From the NCBI GenBank assembly GCA_963734815.1, contig CAVTIH010000002.1, positions 1,302,001 through 1,366,000 of the forward strand: a DNA stretch of 64,000 nt, in the 5' to 3' direction. Origin of the DNA: Palsa-744 sp963734815 (lineage in GTDB: Bacteria; Actinomycetota; Thermoleophilia; Solirubrobacterales; Solirubrobacteraceae). The translations under genes and the position numbers were made by a program. Shown here one piece after another: positions 25,049-35,476 of the stretch (within the stretch, counting starts at the first letter, position 1; every line of letters starts with the position of its first letter). Below the pieces are notes generated by a model. The model was not told where the DNA came from, did no database searches, and saw only the letters and a list, made by a program, of their open reading frames with translations.

Positions 25049-26097
25049 CCGCGCACCTGATACTTCCTTAGGGGCAGCTTGATCAGGTAGCCGCCGATCG
25101 AGAGCGCGAACGCGGAGAACAGCAGCAGCAGCGCAAGCGCGTACAGCGCCGCGCTGAGTGCGGGGGCGCTGACCCCTTCGTGGTAGTCGACGATCGTCGA
25201 GGCCAGCGTGCGCAGCGGCTCGAAGAAGAACGCCAGGCCATCGCCCGGCCGCGGCGAGAAGAAGACCGAGCCAGACACCATCGAGATCATGATCGCCTCA
25301 CCCAGCGCGCGGGCGGTGGCGAGCACGACGGCGGCGACGATCGCCGGCCGCACCGCCCGCAACGTGACGGCGCGGATCGCGCGCAGACGGTTGACGCCGA
25401 GTGCCGCGGCGCCCTCGCGCCAGGCGGCGGGCACGGTGCCGAGCGCGTCGCAGATCAGCGCGACCATGATCGGCGTGATCATCAGCGCCAGCACCAGCAC
25501 CGCCGGCGCGAGCCCGGCGCCGGTGAGCTGGGCGGTGCCCTCCAGCGACGTTTTCTCGGAGGGGGTGATGAGATGGCTGTCGATGAACGGCACCAGCACG
25601 AGAATCCCGATCAGGCCCCACACGACCGAGGGAACCGACGCCAGCAGGCGCACCACCCGCACCATCGTGCGGCGCATCGCAACAGGCGCCAGCTCGACGA
25701 TGAAGATCGAGGAGAGCACCGCCAGGGGCAGCGCCACCAGCACGGCGAGGCCGGTGACCAGCAGCGTGCCGTAGATGATCGGCCAGGCATGGAAGCGGTA
25801 GACCGAGGCGGGTGGGCTGCCCGCGGCGTTCAGCATCGTTTCGATCTGCACCTTCAAACTGCCGCCAGGTCCCAGCCAGGAGAGGCCGTTGTGGGCGAAG
25901 ATCGGCCACGCGCGCTGAGCGACGAGAACGATCATCGTCAGCACGCACAGACATACAAACAGCGCCACCGCGCCGAGCGCACGCTCGGCGCGGTGGTCGG
26001 GCCAGGGGTTGCGCAGACGGCTTAGCAACGACGGGCGGAAGGGGGGGATCCCCCCCTTCCGCCCTGCACCCGTGCTGGTCGAAGCGGGCAAGCTCAC
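25045..26097 (-). CDS. pstC: Phosphate ABC transporter permease PstC
   Basis: 350 residues, six main transmembrane helices after a basic N-terminus. The EAA loop reads REGAAALGVNRLRAIRAVTL; ASVPSVVWGLIGI and ARALGEAIMISMVSG are PstC hallmarks. The start is 4 bp after the pstS stop. Codons 12-22 (GRKGGIPPFRP) are written as a perfect 32-bp palindrome, see separate entry, which could hold down permease expression relative to PstS. Confidence 0.94.
   Translation of the reverse strand: MSLPASTSTGAGRKGGIPPFRPSLLSRLRNPWPDHRAERALGAVALFVCLCVLTMIVLVAQRAWPIFAHNGLSWLGPGGSLKVQIETMLNAAGSPPASVYRFHAWPIIYGTLLVTGLAVLVALPLAVLSSIFIVELAPVAMRRTMVRVVRLLASVPSVVWGLIGILVLVPFIDSHLITPSEKTSLEGTAQLTGAGLAPAVLVLALMITPIMVALICDALGTVPAAWREGAAALGVNRLRAIRAVTLRAVRPAIVAAVVLATARALGEAIMISMVSGSVFFSPRPGDGLAFFFEPLRTLASTIVDYHEGVSAPALSAALYALALLLLFSAFALSIGGYLIKLPLRKYQVRG
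26033..26064. repeat. Perfect 32-bp palindrome inside the 5' end of pstC
   Basis: GGGCGGAAGGGGGGGA is followed immediately by its exact reverse complement, with no mismatch. On the pst transcript it sits about 35 nt after the pstC start codon, so it would fold into a very stable stem right behind pstS. Candidate mRNA stabiliser or translation brake; function inferred. Confidence 0.85.
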
Positions 26098-26101
26098 GAC
26101 A

Positions 26102-26926
26102 TCAGCTGGCTTTGATCGGAACCCACTGCGTCGAGATGATCTTGCGGGCGGCCTTGCTGGTGCGGATCCATGAGATGAAGCTGGCGGCCGCGCCGGTGGC
26201 GGGGCCTTTGGTCACCTCGTAGAAACGCGCGGTGGGGGTGTACTGCCCGGAGGCCACGTTGGCGCGCGTGCAGGCCACGCCGTTGTACGCAACCGGGTTG
26301 ACCGTGCCCTGATCGGCACGGTAGTTGGAGAGGAAGCCGATCCCCAGGGGATCGTTGGCGACCGACTGCTCCAGCTGGCCCTCGGACGGCTCTTCGGCGG
26401 CCGTGGATACGACTGACTTGTTGGCGAGGAACAGCGTCTTGAAGTTGGTGAGCACGCCGGCCGTGGAGGTGCGGCTGTACACGTCGATCGACCCCGAGGC
26501 GGTGGCGCCGTTCACCTGGCTCCAGCTCTTGTCCTTGCCCTCGAAGATCGCCTGGATCTGGGCTTCGTTCAGCGAGGGGAGGGCGTTGGACTTGTTGGTG
26601 ACGAGGCAGATCCCATATTCGGCGATCGGGTAGAAGTCGAGGCCGGACGGGTCGGTGGGCAGCGGGTCGCGGGAGACGTCTCCGATCGAGACGCGGCCGG
26701 CGGCGACGTCGTTGATGCCGACTGTGGCACCACCCTGGGAGATCCTGAACGAGACCTTGTTGTGCTCGAGCTTGGAGTACTTGTGGGCGAGCAGCTGGAC
26801 GAGCGGGAAGGAGGCGGTGGCTCCGCTGATCGTGATCACGCTCGTAGCCGAGGCGATCGCGGGCACCGCGGCCCCGATGAGGGTCACAGCCGCAAACGAA
26901 GCGGCGATACGGCGGATTCGATGCAT
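26102..26926 (-). CDS. pstS: Phosphate-binding protein PstS
   Basis: 274 residues. Signal peptide at about 1-27 (MHRIRRIAASFAAVTLIGAA...SA) with no lipobox cysteine, so it is secreted or wall-associated rather than a lipoprotein. SGATASFPLVQLLAHKYSK and ISQGGATVGINDVAAGRVSIGDVSRDP are the phosphate-binding strand-loop motifs of the PBP fold; SRTSTAGVLTNF corresponds to the SRxxxSGT region. First gene of pstSCAB. GGAGG lies about 11 nt before the ATG. Confidence 0.92.
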   Translation of the reverse strand: MHRIRRIAASFAAVTLIGAAVPAIASATSVITISGATASFPLVQLLAHKYSKLEHNKVSFRISQGGATVGINDVAAGRVSIGDVSRDPLPTDPSGLDFYPIAEYGICLVTNKSNALPSLNEAQIQAIFEGKDKSWSQVNGATASGSIDVYSRTSTAGVLTNFKTLFLANKSVVSTAAEEPSEGQLEQSVANDPLGIGFLSNYRADQGTVNPVAYNGVACTRANVASGQYTPTARFYEVTKGPATGAAASFISWIRTSKAARKIISTQWVPIKAS

Positions 26927-27030
26927 GAGGGTGGGCCTCCGATTGGTTTCTGAGGTCCGCCAGACAAGGTCTGACGAGCCGTTGTTGACAACTTGGCGAC
27001 GATCAGCCTACCATATTCTCCACAAACAGG

Positions 27031-27054
27031 ATCGACATTAGCTATTTTGTCGAT
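27031..27054. promoter_or_regulatory. Spaced inverted repeat in the pstS divergent promoter region
   Basis: ATCGACA (27031-27037) and TGTCGAT (27048-27054) are exact inverted arms around an AT-rich 10-nt centre (TTAGCTATTT), between the divergent pstS and 27120 genes. Geometry fits a dimeric regulator. I do not see a clear Pho-box direct repeat, so whether it mediates phosphate control is open. Confidence 0.45.
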
Positions 27055-27119
27055 AAGATCGAGAAGGTTGGGATTGCCGTCCCCGACCACAACCCGCCTC
27101 GACCGTTCGAGTTGCCCCG

Positions 27120-28265
27120 ATGACCACTCCCCTCCCCCCCCAGACACCCAAGCTGCCCTCCCGTCGGACCGGCGCGATCCTCGCAACAGCGATGCTCGCC
27201 GTGGGGATCGCGCTGGGGGCGCTGATCGGCCCCGGTCCGGCAGATTCGCTGGCCGGCAGCTCACGGGCGGCGGCAATAGGCCGCGTGCTGGCGCTACTGG
27301 CACTGGGCTCTGGGACGAGCTCGGGCAGCAATCTCGCGCTCTCCTCCCAGGCGGCCAGTCCGCCGGCGAGCACCCCTCAGCCGACGCCACCGACCACCAG
27401 CGAAGCCACCGCCGCAAGCAACGAAGTGAGCGGTGGTGCGGGGAGCGCGTCCTCAACTCCCCACTCCTCAACTCCTCACTCCTCAACCCCGCCCTCCTCC
27501 GGCAAGGTGTCTCCCAACTCCTCGACCACACCCGCCGCGGGCGGGGAAGAAGAAGGCGAAAAGACCTCCAAAACGAAGCCGCTTCCCCCGATCGCTGACG
27601 CATGGGTGATCGAGCTGCCCTACGGCGCAAGCCTCGAAAACGTGCTGAAGCAGAGTACGGCGGCGCCCTATCTGGACGGGCAGCTGAAGGGCGAGGGCAC
27701 GGTCCTAAGCGGCTACTCATCGCTGGCGGCGGCACAGCTCGCCGGTGCCGCCACGTTGCTCTCGGGTCAGGTGGGCGCGAGCGTGACCACAGTCGCCCCG
27801 CCCCCATGCGGCACGGGTGCGACGGGGGGAGCCACACCGGGAACGACATCCAACCCGGCGTCGAGCACGTCGACCCCCGACCAGCCGGCTGCGGCCACAC
27901 CCTGTCCCTCCGGAGAACCGGCGGGGGCGCAGGCGGCGAACGCGTACCTGCAGGAAGTGGTGCCAAAGATTGAGGCGAGCGCGGCCTACAAGGAACACGG
28001 CTTGATCGTGGTCACGTTCGGGGCACCGGGCCAGCAGGGAGCCTCGTCGAGCACCACGACAAGCCCCCCCGCAAGCGCGAGCGAAGGGGTGGCCTACCCG
28101 GCGGGCTCGCTCACCAGCACGCTCACCACGGCAGGCACACCCGAGGGGGCGCTGCTGCTCTCACCCTTCCTCAGCCATCTGGGCGCACGGAGCGCGAGCG
28201 CCTTCAACCCGCTCGCCCCCCACGAAAGCCTGGAAGCGCTCTTCCGGGCCAAAGCTCCAAGCTGA
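27120..28265 (+). CDS. Secreted phosphoesterase-like protein lacking catalytic residues
   Basis: 381 residues: one hydrophobic segment at about 17-38 (signal anchor), a Ser/Thr/Pro-rich linker to about 155, then a domain. AWVIELPYGASLENVL, AAPYLDGQLKGEGTVLSGY, LLSGQVG, YLQEVVPKIEASAAYKEHGLIVVTF, GALLLSPFL and PHESLEALF follow, in order, the landmarks of the secreted phosphoesterases (alkaline-phosphatase fold) that I recall from Solirubrobacterales. The metal-binding positions are lost: the usual V(L)EN is IEL, and TFDE is TFGA. It is divergent from pstS, 193 bp apart, so probably phosphate-related. Binding without hydrolysis is a reasonable guess; fold assignment is by motif order only. Confidence 0.55.
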   Translation: MTTPLPPQTPKLPSRRTGAILATAMLAVGIALGALIGPGPADSLAGSSRAAAIGRVLALLALGSGTSSGSNLALSSQAASPPASTPQPTPPTTSEATAASNEVSGGAGSASSTPHSSTPHSSTPPSSGKVSPNSSTTPAAGGEEEGEKTSKTKPLPPIADAWVIELPYGASLENVLKQSTAAPYLDGQLKGEGTVLSGYSSLAAAQLAGAATLLSGQVGASVTTVAPPPCGTGATGGATPGTTSNPASSTSTPDQPAAATPCPSGEPAGAQAANAYLQEVVPKIEASAAYKEHGLIVVTFGAPGQQGASSSTTTSPPASASEGVAYPAGSLTSTLTTAGTPEGALLLSPFLSHLGARSASAFNPLAPHESLEALFRAKAPS

Positions 28266-28326
28266 GCTCAGCTGCAACGACTCACCACCACCCCCCAGTC
28301 AACCCATCTCATCGAACGGAGGCTGT

Positions 28327-29067
28327 ATGCACTCACTGAAGTCGATTTATCGAAGCGCCCTGAAGTCCAACCGCCGCACCACCTGGTGGCTGACCGCGCT
28401 GATGGGGGCGATCGCGCTGTCGCTCGCGGCCCCAGCCCTCAGCGCCGCGGCCGAAACAGCCCCGGCGGCCGCCGCGCCCACAAGCTCCAACCCCAACGAC
28501 TACGAATGCCAGGGGCAGCTCTCGGCGGGCAAGGCCGAAGGCGAAGGCAGCGAAGGAACGCCGGTGCAGTACAAGTTCAAATGCGACGGGCAGATCACCG
28601 GCTATCAGGTACAGACACAGGTGCCGATCACGGGGATCGAAGGCCAGCCGCAGGTCGCCAACTACCTCGAAGCGCCGCTGTCGGAAGCGTTCTCGTGCGC
28701 CGGGGCGTTCCCAGGGTACGCCGTTAACTGCGTGGGCGCCACCACCAAAGAAGCGTACGAGCGGATCACCGGCCAGTTCGAAATCGGCTGGAAGCTGTGC
28801 ACCGAACCGCGCGTGGACGCACTGCTGACGGTCACCTACGCGTACCTGGAAAAGAGCGTGATCACACAGGCGATCGCAGGACCGTTCGACCTCGGCCGCC
28901 CAGTGGGCTGCCCGGCTACCAAGGCGACAGGTAAGACGCGCCTGATGGCCTTCCAGGGCCCGGAACCGAAAAAGAAGGACAAGAAGAAAGGCAAGGGCAA
29001 GAAGGGCAAGGGCGCCGGCACCAAGACCGGAGCCACCAAAGGCAAAAAGGGAGCAGCCAAGAAGTAG
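28327..29067 (+). CDS. Exported protein with six cysteines and a lysine-rich tail
   Basis: 246 residues, not recognised. Basic N-terminus, hydrophobic helix and AxA-type site (WWLTALMGAIALSLAAPALSAAA) indicate export. The mature region has six cysteines (YECQG, KCDG, SCAG, NCVG, LCTE, GCPA), enough for three disulfides. The last 35 residues are almost only Lys, Gly, Ala and Thr (KKKDKKKGKGKK...), suited to binding wall teichoic or nucleic acid polyanions. A good GGAGG precedes the ATG. It follows the phosphoesterase-like gene by 61 bp and ends at a strong hairpin, so the two may form one transcript. Confidence 0.65.
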   Translation: MHSLKSIYRSALKSNRRTTWWLTALMGAIALSLAAPALSAAAETAPAAAAPTSSNPNDYECQGQLSAGKAEGEGSEGTPVQYKFKCDGQITGYQVQTQVPITGIEGQPQVANYLEAPLSEAFSCAGAFPGYAVNCVGATTKEAYERITGQFEIGWKLCTEPRVDALLTVTYAYLEKSVITQAIAGPFDLGRPVGCPATKATGKTRLMAFQGPEPKKKDKKKGKGKKGKGAGTKTGATKGKKGAAKK

Positions 29068-29078
29068 CGAGCGAGCGT

Positions 29079-29114
29079 CGCCCCGCAACGGCACCGCGGC
29101 GCCGTTGCGGGGCG
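29079..29114 (+). terminator. 14-bp perfect stem terminator
   Basis: CGCCCCGCAACGGC (29079-29092), 8-nt loop, GCCGTTGCGGGGCG (29101-29114), starting 12 nt after the stop of the lysine-rich exported protein. The strongest intergenic hairpin in the window; no T-run. Confidence 0.75.
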
Positions 29115-29204
29115 TGGCCACATCCGACGTAGACGCAGCGCCGGAGGGTACGACGCGGGCAAGCGGGGAGCCGGGCCTCACCGAGAAGCTAGGCTTCGCC
29201 GCCC

Positions 29205-30467
29205 ATGGCGAGACCCGCAATCCTCGGCGCCCTCCTGCTCGCGCTCGCGGTGGCGCTCCCGGGCTGTGGATCGAGCAGCTCGGGAGCACCCTCGACGATC
29301 ACCGACACCGCGGCCGTGTCGCCGATCGCCAGAAGCTGCCCCACCGCGGCGTTGGAAGCGGTCGAAGATGTCGCGCAGCGCGTCTACCAGGAGTCGGCGA
29401 ACGGACGAATCGTCGCCGAGGCACTGCAGCGCCTGACGAGCTCGAGCGCGCTTGTGCGGGCAGTCGAAGGCGACGATCGAGCGGCGGCGCACCGAGTTCT
29501 GGAGGGGCTGCTGCTCAACCAGATCGTCAGCGTGCGCGTGACGCACGACGGGCGCACGCTGACGAAGATCGAACGGGCAGCGGGGATCGCGCCGCGCGGT
29601 GCGGCGCTCGTCAACGCCGTGGGCCAGACGGTCGGCGAAATCGCAGTGTCGGTGCAGGGAGCCAACGGGTATGCCCAGACGGTCAGCGGCCTGCTGCACG
29701 CTCAGGTGATCGTGCGCAGCGGCGGGCGGCAGCTGACCGCAACGCTCCATCCAGCGCCCAAGCTGACGCCGGGCGAGCGTGAACTGAGCGACGGCGAAGA
29801 CAGTTACCGCGTGGACACGTTCGCCGCGCGCGCGTTTCCGGACCGGCCCGCGAGCATCACGCTGCTGACGCCCAGCGCCTCCGTCGCGGCGGTGTGCGCC
29901 AAGCGGGGCGCCACCGCGACGCAAGCTCAGGCGGCCATGTATGGGCTGGTTGCCGAACGGGTGTACTACGCCGAGCACGAAGGCAGCAAAGCCGAACTGT
30001 TGCTGCACTACGCCGAACACTCGCGGCCGTTTCGCGAAGCGGTGCTGGCCGGCAACGCGAAGGCGACGCGCGCGGCGATCATCGGTTTCTTCCGCAGCCA
30101 CCTGCACATCGTGCGCGTACGCGTGATCCGCGGGGGCAAACTGCTGATCGACGTGGGCGGCCCCCACGTACTGGCACCGATCCCCGGTGTGATCCGCAAC
30201 GCCCGGGGCCAGGTGGCAGCCCACTTCCTGATGGCGATCCAGGATGACCTCGGCTTTCAGATCCTCGCGCACGCCTTCACGGATGCGCAGGTGGTGATGC
30301 GTGAGGGAGCACGCGAGGCGATGGGCTCGCTGAAGCCGGGACCCGCAACGATCCCCGATCGCGGCAGGGTGGTGTATCGCGGCGTGACCTACCAGGCGTA
30401 CTCGTTCATGGCCAAAGCCTTCCCCTCCGGCCCGCTGCGCATCTCGCTGCTGTTCGCGGAAGGCTGA
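29205..30467 (+). CDS. Lipoprotein with two Cache-like sensor repeats
   Basis: 420 residues. Signal peptide with lipobox LPGC (Cys 21). The mature protein is an internal duplication, about 48-225 and 232-420. Both halves have a helix, then VRVTHDGRTL / VRVIRGGKLL, then a strand set ending AQVIVRSGG / AQVVMREGA, then YRVDTFAARAFPDRPASITLL / YQAYSFMAKAFPSGPLRISLL. DVGGPHVLAPIPGVIRNARG with MAIQDDLGF is the style of extracellular single-Cache domains. No transmembrane signalling domain follows, so it is a surface-tethered ligand-binding protein. Ligand unknown; duplication is directly visible. Confidence 0.7.
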   Translation: MARPAILGALLLALAVALPGCGSSSSGAPSTITDTAAVSPIARSCPTAALEAVEDVAQRVYQESANGRIVAEALQRLTSSSALVRAVEGDDRAAAHRVLEGLLLNQIVSVRVTHDGRTLTKIERAAGIAPRGAALVNAVGQTVGEIAVSVQGANGYAQTVSGLLHAQVIVRSGGRQLTATLHPAPKLTPGERELSDGEDSYRVDTFAARAFPDRPASITLLTPSASVAAVCAKRGATATQAQAAMYGLVAERVYYAEHEGSKAELLLHYAEHSRPFREAVLAGNAKATRAAIIGFFRSHLHIVRVRVIRGGKLLIDVGGPHVLAPIPGVIRNARGQVAAHFLMAIQDDLGFQILAHAFTDAQVVMREGAREAMGSLKPGPATIPDRGRVVYRGVTYQAYSFMAKAFPSGPLRISLLFAEG

Positions 30468-30470
30468 GCC

Positions 30471-32633
<2,163 letters not shown>

Positions 32634-32702
32634 CGTTACCTAATCGGCATCAGAGCAGCGCTGCTTGACCGTGCTTGGAACGAATGTGCAGCCTGCGGTT
32701 GA

Positions 32703-33626
32703 TTACGGACCGTGTTCGAAGGAGCTCTTCAGGTGGGCGTCGAGCGTGTTGCAGCGGTAGAGAGCGATCGCCTCGGCGGAGGCGAAGCGCTGACCCGGCA
32801 GCGCCTCGGGGCCGTGGTGGGCGAGGATGCAGTGCTCGAGCGCCAGGCGGCGCGGGTCCGGGAGCGAGGCGGGGTAGCGCGGCGCCAGCAGGCGTAGGCC
32901 AAGCTCGACGTGCCCCAGCAGCCGCCCCTCCTCGCTGCGGGCAATCTCGGCCCCGTAGGTGAACTCGCGGGTCTTGCCGACGTCGTGCAGGAGCGCGGCC
33001 GCCAGCAGCAGGTCGCGGTCCAGGCGCGGGTGCAGCATGCACAGCTCAAGCGCCAGCGTGGCGACCGCGACGGTGTGCTCCAACAGGCCGCCGAGGTAGG
33101 CGTGGTGGCTGCCGGCCCCGCCCCGGCCGGAGCCGCCCGGACGTGTGGCCGTGGGCAGCGCACAGGGCGCCCGGCGCAACTCGCGACGCAACTCGGCGTC
33201 GCCGAGCACGCGCTCCAACAACACCCGCAGACCCGGTTCGTAGAGCTCGCGCGCGAGGTGCTCGAAGAAGCCCTCTAGCTCGTCAAGATTGCGGAAGGTG
33301 GTAGGCAAGAAGCCGGCCGGATCAGCCTCAGCCCCCTTGGCGCGGGCGATCGTGCGCAAGTCGACCTGCAGCTGGTCGCGAAAGCGCTCGACGCGGCCCT
33401 CCACGCGCACCAGATCTCCGCGCTCGAAGCGCCCGGCGAGCAGGTCGGCGTCGCGGAAGGCGCGCGCGAGGATCGAGCCGGTGCGGTCACGCAGCTCGAC
33501 GGTTAGGTAGGGGGTGCCGGCGCGCGAGAGCTGGCGCTCCTTGCGCGAGCACGCAAACACGCCTGTGACCTCCTGCCCATCGCGCAAGGTGGCGACCGTC
33601 GGGGGCTCCTCCTCGGGGGAAACCAT
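32703..33626 (-). CDS. YhaM-like 3'-5' exoribonuclease (OB fold plus HD domain)
   Basis: 307 residues. The N-terminal OB fold (EVTGVFACSRKERQLSRAGTPYLTVELRD, LVRVEGRVERF) binds single-stranded nucleic acid. The HD hydrolase domain has HHAYLGGLLEHTVAVATLAL and LLAAALLHDVGKTREF (His-Asp metal site), plus LEHCILAHHG. This matches YhaM/CBF1 proteins, 3'-5' RNA exonucleases. The Gly-rich loop (RPGGSGRGGAG) just before the HD domain is an insertion. ATG 33626 chosen, with GTG 33629 as alternative. The divergent PAC2 start is only 16 bp away. Confidence 0.85.
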   Translation of the reverse strand: MVSPEEEPPTVATLRDGQEVTGVFACSRKERQLSRAGTPYLTVELRDRTGSILARAFRDADLLAGRFERGDLVRVEGRVERFRDQLQVDLRTIARAKGAEADPAGFLPTTFRNLDELEGFFEHLARELYEPGLRVLLERVLGDAELRRELRRAPCALPTATRPGGSGRGGAGSHHAYLGGLLEHTVAVATLALELCMLHPRLDRDLLLAAALLHDVGKTREFTYGAEIARSEEGRLLGHVELGLRLLAPRYPASLPDPRRLALEHCILAHHGPEALPGQRFASAEAIALYRCNTLDAHLKSSFEHGP

Positions 33627-33642
33627 CACCGCATGATGTACG

Positions 33643-34608
33643 GTGAAGCGGATGCAGCCGCTGATCTGGGATCGCCGCCCGACGGGCCTGCGGGCTCCGG
33701 CGATGGTGTGCGCGTTCGAGGGCTGGAACGACGCGGGGGACGCGGCCTCCTCGGCAATCGCGTTCCTCGGCCGGGCGTTGGAGGCAGAACGCTTCGCGCA
33801 CGTGGACACCGAGGAGTTCTACGACTTCCAGACCAACCGCCCCCGCATCCGCCTCGCGGCACAGGAAAGCGATTCCTCGCCCACCCGCCGCGAGATCGAG
33901 TGGCCGTCAGTGGAGATCTCCGGGGCGAGCATCTCCGGCGCCCCGCGCGATCTGGTGCTGGTGCAGGGAGTCGAGCCCTCGCTGCGGTGGCGCACGTTCA
34001 GCGCCCTGATCGTCGAGCTCGCGGAGGCCCTGGGGGTGGGAATGGTGATCACCGTGGGGGCACTGCTGGCGGACGTGCCCCACACGCTGCCGGTGGCGAT
34101 GACCGGCTTCGCGTCGGACCCGGCGTTGATGGAGCGCCTCGGGGCCGCCGGCCACTCCGCCCCTAGCCGGTATGAGGGGCCCACGGGGATCGTGGGCGTC
34201 CTGCATAGCGCCGCCGGCGATGCTGGCCTGCCTTCGATGAGCCTGTGGGCGAGCGTCCCCCACTACGTCGCCGCGGCCCCCTGCCCCAAGGCGGCGCTGG
34301 CGCTGGTGCGGCGCCTGGAGGAGTTGGTGGGCGTGTCGGTGGACGTGAGTGAGCTGGAGGACGCGGCCGCCAACTACGAGCGCCAGGTGGGGTTGGCGGT
34401 GTCGAGCAACCCGGAGGTGCAGGCGTTTGTGGAACGCCTGGAGCAGGATGCCGAAGGCGATGGGGAGGAGGACGAGGACGAGGAGAGCGGACGCTGGGGA
34501 GCGGAATGGGGGCCGCTCTCTCCCGATGACCTGCCCTCGGGTGAGCGGCTGGCGAGCGAGTTCCAGCGCTTCCTGCGCCAGCAGGGGGATCAGAAGCCTC
34601 CGAAATAA
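33643..34608 (+). CDS. PAC2 family protein
   Basis: 321 residues. AMVCAFEGWNDAGDAASSAI and YDFQTNRPRI are PAC2 hallmarks; GVGMVITVGALLADVPHT and GPTGIVGVLHSAA define the core. PAC2 proteins are homologues of archaeal/eukaryotic proteasome assembly chaperones; in actinobacteria their role is unsettled. The C-terminus has a very acidic stretch (EGDGEEDEDEESG). The GTG at 33643 is used; ATG 33652 is equally possible. Ends 3 bp before a strong hairpin. Confidence 0.88.
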   Translation: MKRMQPLIWDRRPTGLRAPAMVCAFEGWNDAGDAASSAIAFLGRALEAERFAHVDTEEFYDFQTNRPRIRLAAQESDSSPTRREIEWPSVEISGASISGAPRDLVLVQGVEPSLRWRTFSALIVELAEALGVGMVITVGALLADVPHTLPVAMTGFASDPALMERLGAAGHSAPSRYEGPTGIVGVLHSAAGDAGLPSMSLWASVPHYVAAAPCPKAALALVRRLEELVGVSVDVSELEDAAANYERQVGLAVSSNPEVQAFVERLEQDAEGDGEEDEDEESGRWGAEWGPLSPDDLPSGERLASEFQRFLRQQGDQKPPK

Positions 34609-34610
34609 AG

Positions 34611-34644
34611 GTCGGCGGAGCGGCTGGTGGGCCGCCCCGCCGAC
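34611..34644 (+). terminator. Terminator after the PAC2 gene
   Basis: GTCGGCGGAGCGGC (34611-34624) pairs with GCCGCCCCGCCGAC (34631-34644) with a single mismatch around a 6-nt loop. Confidence 0.7.
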
Positions 34645-34748
34645 TGAGGGAGGAGAGGGTCCTACTCCTGCCGGCGAGATATGAGGCCGACAGACTCTCC
34701 CGCGCTCGTGGTCGGCTCGACCCGAGGCGGGGGAAGCTTGCTGCTCGG

Positions 34749-35387
34749 TCAGACGAGGCTGAGCACGCGCTCCTGCACTCGGCTGGCGAGGTCGGCGCCC
34801 TCCTCAAGGCGCGTGCGCAGCGCATCTTCGATTTGGGCCTGAGTCTTCTCGATCTGCGACTGGGTCTGCTCGACCCTGGAGGTCACCTCTTTGGTGAGCC
34901 GCCCGCGCCGCTGGTCGAGCTCGCGCCGGCGCTCGCGCAGTTCGCGCTCGACACGGGTGCGGGTCTTGCGGACCTCGCGCTCCATGCGCGTGCGAGCGGC
35001 GCTGCCGCGATGCTCGAATTTGCGCAGCTGGCTCTGCGCCTTGGTCGGGCTCGAGTAGGTGGAGATCGCGTCGGTCACGCTCGACACCACTCGCTCGCGG
35101 GCGAGCAGGGCGGCCCCGACGGGGATCAGGACGGCCCGTTCGGCGTAGTCGCCGACGAGGCCGGTGGTGCTGCGAGTGGAGTTGGCGCGTGCGGCCGAGC
35201 CACGGCGGGTGGCGCCGCCACCGGCCGAGGCGCGAGCGCCGGCGGGCTTGCTTTTCGACGCGCCGCGTGTGCGCGCCGCGGTGGCACGGGCTTTGGATGC
35301 ACTGGCGGCAGCCCGCATGGGAGTCGCTTTGGCTTTTTTGGTTGAGCTTGGGGCTTTGGGTCGGGCGGTGGGGGTCGTGTCAGGCAT
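34749..35387 (-). CDS. Basic Ala/Lys-rich protein with C-terminal coiled coil
   Basis: 212 residues, no firm family. Residues 1-75 resemble a histone H1-like tail (Ala, Lys, Arg, Ser, Thr repeats: TKKAKATPMRAAASASKARATAARTRG). A short hydrophobic stretch (VGDYAERAVLIPVGAALLARERVV) follows, then a long highly charged heptad region (ARTRMEREVRKTRTRVERELRERRRELDQ...). The pattern suggests a nucleoid- or granule-associated protein (phasin- or HupB-tail-like). Two LexA-box-like sites and a 19-bp palindrome lie upstream, hinting at DNA-damage control. Function is not assigned. Confidence 0.6.
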   Translation of the reverse strand: MPDTTPTARPKAPSSTKKAKATPMRAAASASKARATAARTRGASKSKPAGARASAGGGATRRGSAARANSTRSTTGLVGDYAERAVLIPVGAALLARERVVSSVTDAISTYSSPTKAQSQLRKFEHRGSAARTRMEREVRKTRTRVERELRERRRELDQRRGRLTKEVTSRVEQTQSQIEKTQAQIEDALRTRLEEGADLASRVQERVLSLV

Positions 35388-35413
35388 GTGGGAGGGGGCC
35401 TCCTATTGGTCAT

Positions 35414-35432
35414 ATTCCTCCCAGGGAGGAAT
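35414..35432. promoter_or_regulatory. 19-bp palindrome upstream of the coiled-coil gene
   Basis: ATTCCTCCC-A-GGGAGGAAT: 9-bp perfect arms around one base, 27 bp before the ATG at 35387. It contains the GGGAGG that may serve as Shine-Dalgarno on the minus strand, so a hairpin here could occlude translation; an operator is the alternative. Confidence 0.45.
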
Positions 35433-35476
35433 CGATGGGCACATCCGTTCTACGCGTCCGGCAGATCGGCCGGAAG

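Noticed and set aside
26033..26064. Terminator between pstS and pstC
   Set aside because: The palindrome is inside the pstC coding region and has no T-run; termination here would remove the permease genes.
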